26,056 nt of DNA from Synergistales bacterium (GTDB lineage: Bacteria; Synergistota; Synergistia; Synergistales; 79-D21). The stretch lies in the NCBI GenBank assembly GCA_015657435.1, contig JADLKH010000004.1, positions 665,742-691,797 on the forward strand. The letters are read 5' to 3'. A program made the translations under genes and the position numbers. The notes under the pieces were generated by a model that was not told where the DNA came from, searched no databases, and worked only from the letters and a program-made list of their open reading frames with translations. Positions 20,410 through 26,056 of the stretch are shown here, one piece after another (the first letter of the stretch is position 1; every line of letters starts with the position of its first letter).

Positions 20410-22077
20410 CTATTTCGTTTTCGCGACGTGCAGGTCGATGAGGTCCTGAAACTCGATCTGCAGTTCGACCGCCCGCTTTCGCGAGATCCCCGGGGCCTTA
20501 AAATCAATGATAAGCGGGTTGAGGTCGTCCTTTTTCTGCCTGACCATGTCATGGATTCCATATTTCCCGGGCTCCCTGGCAATAGGAGAAAACGGCTCTA
20601 TGACGAAAAGATTGTAGTAGGCAGAACTTATTTTCCCGTTTTCGAGATGTTCCATCAGCGCGGCGAATGAAGCTCTCGCCTCCTCTTCGGTTTCACTTGG
20701 GTAGCCGATGATCAGGTATGCCGTGACGGGCAGTCCCCCCCACGCGAGCTCCGAGAGGACTTTCTCGATCAGGTCCCGGTTCAGGGCCTTGTTCATTAGA
20801 CGAAGGATCCTGTCGCTGAAGGACTCGATCCCCGTATACAGCCTGCGACATCCGGAGCGTTTGAGCATGGCAGCCCATTCCATCGTCATCCTCGGGTGCA
20901 GCCTGCTTTGGAGGCTCCAGTTGAAGGGGCGGCCTTCCCCAATCGAGCGCCTGGCTATTGCCGCAGCGACCTCAGGATCCGCCTCGTCGTCGCTGAGTGC
21001 GATCCCCCTCTCACCCTTGTCGAGGAGCGCCTTGATTTTTTCGAAAGCTTCCTCCGGGCCGATCCTCTGGGACGGGAATATCCCGCTGCCGTTTACGTTG
21101 CAGAAACTGCAGCGGCCCCAGGTGCAGCCTCGAGAGAGCGAGAGGCGGTAGAGCGGTTCCCCCGGCCAGGAGAGGTAATCCTTCCTGTCGAAGAGTTCGG
21201 TGTGCGGAATGGGGATATCGCTCAAGGGAGTTGGCCTCGAAGGCGGGTTTTCCACGATGGTGCCGTTTTCTCGCCAGATCATGCCGGGAATTTCTTTAGG
21301 CTCGATGGACCCGGCCTGGTAGGAAAGGATCAGTTTTTCGAGAGGCTCTTCCCCGTCGCCGACGACCATTCCGTCAAAAAGATCGAAGAGGTCGCCGTTT
21401 TTGGCGCCGCGGACATGCACGCCGACTGCGGCTCCGCCGAGATACACCGGAAGGGACGGGTAGAATCGCCGAATGGCCCTGCACAGGCGAAGCGCCGGCT
21501 CGATCTGCTTGATGAAGGGGATGGAGATGCCGACAAAGTCATAGCGGCCAAGGTCGAGCGTCGGGAGAACCTCCGCGAAAAAATCGTCGAAAAGGCTCGT
21601 TTTCTCTTTTATCGACCTTAAGAGCGATTCGCTCGAAAACATGTTGCCATGCCCCGCGTATTGGAGTGAGACCACGGTAAAAAGCCTTTCGGGGAAAGTC
21701 GGGGCGAATGCGAAGTTCAGGGCCGACTCGATTGCAAGAAGGGCCGAACTGAGTGTCTCGTTCTTGCTGTAATCCAGGAGGTTTTCGGCTTCGACACCGT
21801 AGCGTTCCAGGATTTCCGCACACTTTTCGAGGAATTTGAGATGATAGGCTTCTGGTCGAGACAAGGCTTTATCGGCGTGGCGAAGTTGCTCCAGGATCAC
21901 CCTGCCCTTTTGGATTTTTTCTTTCCTGAGCGCCCAGTGGAAAAACCTGATGTTGAGGTCGACCCTGTCTACGGCATGTCCCCGTTCTCTCAGCCACGAA
22001 ACCAGTTGCGGCACCGCGGGATAGGGGTGTGTAGGAAGGTCCAGCGGAGGAAGGATAAGAATAAATTTTTTGCTCAT
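20410..22077 (-). CDS. Cobalamin-binding-type radical SAM maturase rSAM4 (opposite strand)
   Basis: This 555-residue protein belongs to the same family but is more distant. It has ILILPPLDLPTHPYPAVPQ, an N-terminal half with YDFVGISIPFIKQIEPALRL and VYLGGAAVGVHV, then GCTWGRCSFCNVNG (C318, C323, C326; again CX4CX2C), LSDDEADPE and LIIGYPSETEEEA. It lacks the Cys after NLSG that the other three have. The start at 22077 is chosen by alignment with its paralogues and GGGGAA upstream; the frame is open to 22155. No precursor lies next to it on its own strand. It may act in trans on P1-P3 or on a precursor outside the window. It is divergent from the export genes. Confidence 0.87.
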   Translation of the reverse strand: MSKKFILILPPLDLPTHPYPAVPQLVSWLRERGHAVDRVDLNIRFFHWALRKEKIQKGRVILEQLRHADKALSRPEAYHLKFLEKCAEILERYGVEAENLLDYSKNETLSSALLAIESALNFAFAPTFPERLFTVVSLQYAGHGNMFSSESLLRSIKEKTSLFDDFFAEVLPTLDLGRYDFVGISIPFIKQIEPALRLCRAIRRFYPSLPVYLGGAAVGVHVRGAKNGDLFDLFDGMVVGDGEEPLEKLILSYQAGSIEPKEIPGMIWRENGTIVENPPSRPTPLSDIPIPHTELFDRKDYLSWPGEPLYRLSLSRGCTWGRCSFCNVNGSGIFPSQRIGPEEAFEKIKALLDKGERGIALSDDEADPEVAAAIARRSIGEGRPFNWSLQSRLHPRMTMEWAAMLKRSGCRRLYTGIESFSDRILRLMNKALNRDLIEKVLSELAWGGLPVTAYLIIGYPSETEEEARASFAALMEHLENGKISSAYYNLFVIEPFSPIAREPGKYGIHDMVRQKKDDLNPLIIDFKAPGISRKRAVELQIEFQDLIDLHVAKTK

Positions 22078-22243
22078 GCTGTTCCCCGAATCATCGGCAT
22101 TTCGCCTTGAGCTCCCCATAAATTCCATTCTACACGAGTTTAAGAGAACGACCATTCAGAGATCATCCATAAAATGAACCTCTTTCGTCGGCCGGAGAGG
22201 AGACATCTGGAGCTTTCCGCACGACAGTGAAGAAAGTCATCAA

Positions 22244-22272
22244 TTGCGCTTCCATTGGGAGCGCAATATACT
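22244..22272 (+). promoter_or_regulatory. Promoter with inverted-repeat operator before the export genes
   Basis: TTGCGCT (22244-22250) and AGCGCAA (22260-22266) form a perfect 7-bp inverted repeat. TTGCGC can serve as a -35 box and TATACT (22267-22272) as a -10 box with an ideal 17-base spacer. The dyad therefore covers the -35 and the spacer, as a repressor site would. The rest of the 390-base gap 22078-22470 holds no convincing gene; the frame of the HlyD-like gene is open back to 22255, but that part does not look like the protein family. A transcript from here would have a long leader of about 190 bases. Confidence 0.5.
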
Positions 22273-22470
22273 TATAACGAAGTGAAAAGTCCCTGTACTG
22301 CACAAAAAACGAAAGCTTTTATTATCGTGCCGGCGTTCTACCTCGATAGCCAATACAGCGCTTTGAAAAAGCACCAGACACCTGCATCGGAGCCGCAAAG
22401 TCTGGAAGGGTACCCTGGAATCGGGAAAGCAGGTTTTGCCGGTGAGGACGAGGAAGGGGAGGGACATTCC

Positions 22471-23823
22471 TTGATCGTTTTGAACGACGACGATTCAAAG
22501 AAAAAAGACAAGAGTATTTCCTCCATCGAGGAATTGGAAAAAGACCTGATCCGGATACCCAGGAGCTGGGCGCTGGCCTTTATCGCGGCGCTTGTGCTCG
22601 TCGGGACCCTCTTCGTCTGGGGATTCTCGGGATCGATACCCGAGTATTCCCGCGGTCGAGGCGTCATTATTCTTGGCCAGAGATTCTGGCTGATCGAGTC
22701 GGAAACTGCCGGGACCATGGCCCAAATTTATTGCTTTAACGGGATGGCGGTGAAGAAAGGAGCCTTGCTTGCGGATATCAAGCAGCAGGACCTGGAAATG
22801 CAGATCGATGCGAAACGCAAGGAGGCAGAAGATACCCGGAACCTGCTCGAACTCAAGCGGCGCTGGGATAGGGAAAAAACGCTGGTCGAAGACAACTCTT
22901 CAGGGAATCGGCGTAAAAACCTGATGAAAACGATCGAATTGTCGGAAAAGCGCCTCGCGGAAATGAGCCTGCAACTGAAGGATTATGAGGAGTTGCTTGC
23001 AAAACGCTACATCAGCGTTACGCAGTACTCGTCCCTCAAGGGGCAGTACAACCAGCTTCTTGAAAGCATAACCAATCTTCGTACGCAGCTTGATTCGCTT
23101 CCCATCGACAGGTTGCACAACAGGTCTGCCCGAGCCGAAGACATCGAGGAAACAAGGGCACGCCTTGTCCAGGTCGAGAAGGAGCTTGGCAGGCTGGAGG
23201 CGGAGTACCGGACAAAGAGCAAGGTTTATTCGCCGATTGACGCGGTCATCACGCAGACTATGGCTGTCAACGGCATGACCATAACCGAGGGAGCCCCGCT
23301 CTTCCAGCTTGAATTCAACGCCGGGAACAAGGATGTCATGGAAATCGTCAAGGAGCTGAACCGCATCGCCTTTTCCCATAGCGAGGAAGGACAGGACCTC
23401 AAGAATGTCTACCAGGACCTCGAAGTTGTCGCCTACCTTGAAGCCGGGATGGGAGCAAACGTGAGGAAAGGCATGTCCGTAACGGTCATGCCGGATAACA
23501 TGAAAAAAGAAGAGAGCGGTTCGTTGAAAGGGAAAGTCATCTATGCGGAAGAACGGCCCACGACCAGGCTGGAAGCGGACCGGATATTGAAAAACAGGGA
23601 TATCCTGGCCTCGATCTGGCAGGAGAACATGGATTACTACTTTGTTGCGATAAGGCTGGACAGGGACGAGAGCGGCGGTTATCTCTGGACTTCGAAAAGG
23701 GGGTTGAATCGCTCCGTCAACGTCGGGACTCTCGCATCCGTCGAGGTGAGCCTCTACGATAGAAGACCCATCGATTTGCTGATCCCGTACCTGAAAAAGA
23801 TGTTGTTGGGGGTTGGCGAATAA
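22471..23823 (+). CDS. HlyD-type membrane fusion protein, NHLM bacteriocin export type
   Basis: From TTG 22471 the protein has 450 residues: a short acidic/basic cytoplasmic part (LNDDDSKKKDKSISSIEELE), one membrane span at about 32-51 (WALAFIAALVLVGTLFVWGF), a biotinyl-lipoyl-like segment, then a long coiled coil at about 100-225 (QQDLEMQIDAKRKEAEDTRN and following). A second lipoyl half (YSPIDAVITQTMAVNGMTIT) and a beta-barrel end follow. This is the adaptor that links an ABC exporter to the outer envelope; NHLM-system adaptors have this form. AAGGGGAGGG 7 bases upstream supports the TTG; no ATG lies near. It overlaps the ABC gene by one base (TAATG), so both are coupled. It probably exports the P1-P3 products. 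Confidence 0.85.
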   Translation: MIVLNDDDSKKKDKSISSIEELEKDLIRIPRSWALAFIAALVLVGTLFVWGFSGSIPEYSRGRGVIILGQRFWLIESETAGTMAQIYCFNGMAVKKGALLADIKQQDLEMQIDAKRKEAEDTRNLLELKRRWDREKTLVEDNSSGNRRKNLMKTIELSEKRLAEMSLQLKDYEELLAKRYISVTQYSSLKGQYNQLLESITNLRTQLDSLPIDRLHNRSARAEDIEETRARLVQVEKELGRLEAEYRTKSKVYSPIDAVITQTMAVNGMTITEGAPLFQLEFNAGNKDVMEIVKELNRIAFSHSEEGQDLKNVYQDLEVVAYLEAGMGANVRKGMSVTVMPDNMKKEESGSLKGKVIYAEERPTTRLEADRILKNRDILASIWQENMDYYFVAIRLDRDESGGYLWTSKRGLNRSVNVGTLASVEVSLYDRRPIDLLIPYLKKMLLGVGE

Positions 23824-26056
23824 TGGGATTCTTCAAGCTGAAGAAGATTCCGGACCCTCTTGACTGGGGTGGAGGCGACAAGAGAGTCAAGACCCCCATT
23901 CTGATACAGATGCAGGCGACAGAATGCGGGGCTGCGTCCCTCGGTATCGTTATGTCGTATTACGGGCGTTTCGTGCCCCTCGAACAGCTCCGCGAGGATT
24001 GTGCGGTCACCCGTGACGGGAGCAAGGCCAGCAACATCATCAAAGCTTCGAGCCTGTACGGCATGGCCGGGGCAGGCTATGCCAAGCCGGTCGAAAAACT
24101 TGGGGACCTTGCGCTGCCGCTCATCCTGTTCTGGGAGGCCAAGCATTTCCTGGTCCTCGAAGGGAAAAAGGGCTCCCAGTATTATCTGAACGACCCCATT
24201 TCGGGGCATCGCAAGATTACCGAGGAAGAACTCAGGAAAAGTTATTCCGGGATCGTCCTGTCGTTGAAACCGGGCCCCTCGTTCGAGCAGGGCGGCAGCC
24301 CCAAGCGCATTGCCCCCATCCTGTTGTCGACCCTCAGGCCGGTCAGAAATTCTTTCCTGTTTGCGACGTTTGCAGGGCTTTTCCTCGCGCTGATCGCCTT
24401 CTTCCTTGCCGGGTACAACCAGATTTTTATCGATAAGGTGCTTGTAGCCCTGAGTTTCAATTGGACCAAGGCGATCCTCCTGCTTATGGGGCTGACCGTT
24501 TCTGCCCAGGCGATCCTGACCCTCGTCGAGGGATTCGCGCAGATCCGGCAGGAGACGAAACTGTCCATTTCGATGACGTCCCGTTTTGTCATACACATCC
24601 TCCGGCTGCCCATGAGCTTTTTCTCCCAGCGCTTTTCGGGAGAAATCGCAAGCAGGACGTTCTACAACGATCAGGTCGCGAGCATGGTTACGAGAAACAT
24701 TGAAACGACCATCATCTCGGTCATTACCATTCCGCTGTTCTTGTCGATCATCCTTCTCTACGACCCGGTCATTTTGTTGCTCGTCATTCTGGCGATCATC
24801 CTGAATCTGTCTTTTGTCGCCATTACGGGTCCGCTGAAATCGGATTTAAGCGAACGTCTCGTCACCGAGCGCAGCAAGTATATCGGGATGTCCCTCAACG
24901 GGATCAACCTGATTGAATCCCTGAAATCGGCGGGGATGGAGCAGGATTTCTTCTCCCAGATTTCAGGCTACCTTACAAAAAACATGAACATGCAGATCCG
25001 CATGGGGTTTCTCGAGGCGGGCAACGCACCGATCAGCGCGTTCCTGCTATCGCTGACATCCGCGGCGCTCCTCTGTTTCGGGGGGATGCGGTCCATCAGC
25101 GGTTTCATAACGGTCGGCATGCTGATCGCGCTGCAGTCGCTCCTCAATCATGTGATGACACCGGTGGGGCAGCTTGCGGGGGATGTTTCCGTCTTCCAGC
25201 AGGCCGTCGGGACAATCAACAGGATCGACGATGTGCTGAACGCGAAGGCGACCTCCGGATGGCGGCCTTCAACAAGGCTGATGCCGGTTAAAAGAGGCAA
25301 CGAGGCCGAGGCTGGCGAAGAAGACCTTCCAGAAAAGTCGTGGAGACTTTCAGGCAGGCTGGAACTTCGCGATATTACCTTCGGCTACAGCAAGCTTTCG
25401 CCCCCCCTGATCGAAAATTTCTCGCTTGTCCTGAACCCGGGGCAGAGAATCGCCCTTGTCGGAGGGTCCGGCTCAGGCAAAAGCACCGTTGCAAAGCTGA
25501 TTTGCGGTCTTTTGACCCCTTGGTCCGGGGAAGTCCTGTTTGACGGAGCCCCCCTTTCGGAGATCCCGAGAGAGACGCTGGCCTTCTCTTTCTCGTTCGT
25601 AGACCAGGATATCGTCATTTACGAAGGAAGCGTTCTGGACAACCTCACGCTGTGGGACAAGGGGATCCCTTTCGAGGATGTTCTTTCCGCTGCCAGGGAT
25701 GCGGCCATCTATAACGACATCATCGGACGCCCTGACGGATTCGGCACGGCATTGTCGGAAAACGGGCGCAACTTCAGCGGAGGTCAAAGGCAGAGAATCG
25801 ACATCGCACGGGCGCTGTGCAGGAATCCGTCGGTGATTGTCCTCGATGAAGCCACAAGCGCCCTGGACGCGATAACCGAGGTCGAAGTGGACACTGCCCT
25901 GAGAAGGCGTGGGGTCTCTTCGGTGGTCGTGGCCCACCGGCTTTCCACCATCAGGGACAGTGACGAGATCATCGTCCTCGACAAAGGAAAAATATGCGAA
26001 CGGGGAACGCATGACGAATTAATGGCGCTGAAGGGCAAGTATGCCCTTCTCGTGGA
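23823..26056 (+). CDS. C39 peptidase / ABC exporter (NHLM type), cut by right edge
   Basis: About 744 codons are present and the end lies outside the window. The N-terminal C39 peptidase has Gln31, Cys35 (QMQATECGAASLG), His108 (EAKHFLVLEG) and Asp124 (YLNDPISG), the full catalytic set for cutting leader peptides. The membrane domain spans about 160-450 with several hydrophobic helices. The ATPase has Walker A GGSGSGKST (from 547), signature FSGGQRQR (from 651), Walker B VIVLDEATSALD (from 671) and H-loop VVAHRLST. Its start at 23823 overlaps the stop of the HlyD-like gene. This is a one-chain protease-exporter; cutting after the Ala-Ala-Ala junction of P1-P3 during export is inferred. A second NHLM ABC protein, common in such systems, would have to lie to the right. 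Confidence 0.92.
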   Translation, partial: MGFFKLKKIPDPLDWGGGDKRVKTPILIQMQATECGAASLGIVMSYYGRFVPLEQLREDCAVTRDGSKASNIIKASSLYGMAGAGYAKPVEKLGDLALPLILFWEAKHFLVLEGKKGSQYYLNDPISGHRKITEEELRKSYSGIVLSLKPGPSFEQGGSPKRIAPILLSTLRPVRNSFLFATFAGLFLALIAFFLAGYNQIFIDKVLVALSFNWTKAILLLMGLTVSAQAILTLVEGFAQIRQETKLSISMTSRFVIHILRLPMSFFSQRFSGEIASRTFYNDQVASMVTRNIETTIISVITIPLFLSIILLYDPVILLLVILAIILNLSFVAITGPLKSDLSERLVTERSKYIGMSLNGINLIESLKSAGMEQDFFSQISGYLTKNMNMQIRMGFLEAGNAPISAFLLSLTSAALLCFGGMRSISGFITVGMLIALQSLLNHVMTPVGQLAGDVSVFQQAVGTINRIDDVLNAKATSGWRPSTRLMPVKRGNEAEAGEEDLPEKSWRLSGRLELRDITFGYSKLSPPLIENFSLVLNPGQRIALVGGSGSGKSTVAKLICGLLTPWSGEVLFDGAPLSEIPRETLAFSFSFVDQDIVIYEGSVLDNLTLWDKGIPFEDVLSAARDAAIYNDIIGRPDGFGTALSENGRNFSGGQRQRIDIARALCRNPSVIVLDEATSALDAITEVEVDTALRRRGVSSVVVAHRLSTIRDSDEIIVLDKGKICERGTHDELMALKGKYALLV

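Noticed and set aside
22255..22470. N-terminal extension of the HlyD-like protein or a fourth precursor
   Set aside because: The frame is open, but the protein has no Nif11 or adaptor features, its start lies inside the promoter dyad, and TTG 22471 has a strong ribosome site.
1..26056. CRISPR array, insertion sequence or integrase
   Set aside because: No regularly spaced repeats, no transposase or recombinase motifs and no IS-type terminal repeats were seen.

Overview
The window looks like bacterial chromosome from an anaerobic, amino-acid-fermenting member of the Synergistota (Synergistetes). The clearest clue is the exported beta-helix protein at 879-2198. It ends in a Ser-rich stretch, a Gly-Cys-Asn motif, a hydrophobic segment and a basic tail, the layout of the Synergist-CTERM sorting signal. 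The set of PLP decarboxylase, ornithine-cyclodeaminase-like, M20 peptidase-like and Xaa-His dipeptidase genes fits that lifestyle. The assignment is inference from one signal plus gene content.

Left part (1-2260): the C-terminal end of a molybdopterin-binding protein, then about 500 bases without a convincing gene. These end in a degenerate 3' piece of a tRNA (T arm, acceptor strand, CCA) followed by a strong terminator, possibly an old integration scar. The Synergist-CTERM beta-helix protein follows with its own terminator.

Middle part (2366-13128): metabolic genes. A LysR regulator is divergent from a group II PLP decarboxylase. Next come a small SnoaL/NTF2-like protein and a class I methyltransferase on the minus strand. 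A plus-strand run then encodes an iron-type alcohol dehydrogenase, an ornithine cyclodeaminase/mu-crystallin homologue and an M20 peptidase homologue that lacks two histidines of the family's active site. On the minus strand are an exported PepD-type dipeptidase with an intact active site, an internally deleted nitroreductase remnant and a DUF2284 cysteine-rich protein.

Right part (about 13130-26056): a ribosomally made, post-translationally modified peptide (RiPP) locus, the most interesting part. Three small precursors carry Nif11-type leaders of exactly 75 residues to a conserved Ala-Ala-Ala/Cys junction. Their short cores are Val/Ala/Thr/Ser-rich and contain no Cys beyond the first residue. 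They are interleaved with four large radical SAM proteins with cobalamin-binding-like N-terminal domains. All four use an unusual CX4CX2C cluster motif and share an N-terminal PTHPY motif. The order is P1, hairpin, rSAM1, rSAM2, P2, terminator, P3, hairpin, rSAM3, with rSAM4 on the opposite strand. An HlyD-type membrane fusion protein and a C39-peptidase/ABC exporter of the NHLM type follow and run off the right edge.

Proposed working: the precursors are made in excess of the enzymes because hairpins or a terminator follow each precursor gene. The radical SAM enzymes modify unactivated carbons in the core, since lanthionine or sulfur-to-carbon chemistry has almost no cysteine to use. The C39 domain then removes the leader during export. 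No LanM, YcaO, epimerase-type or other RiPP enzyme is visible in the window.
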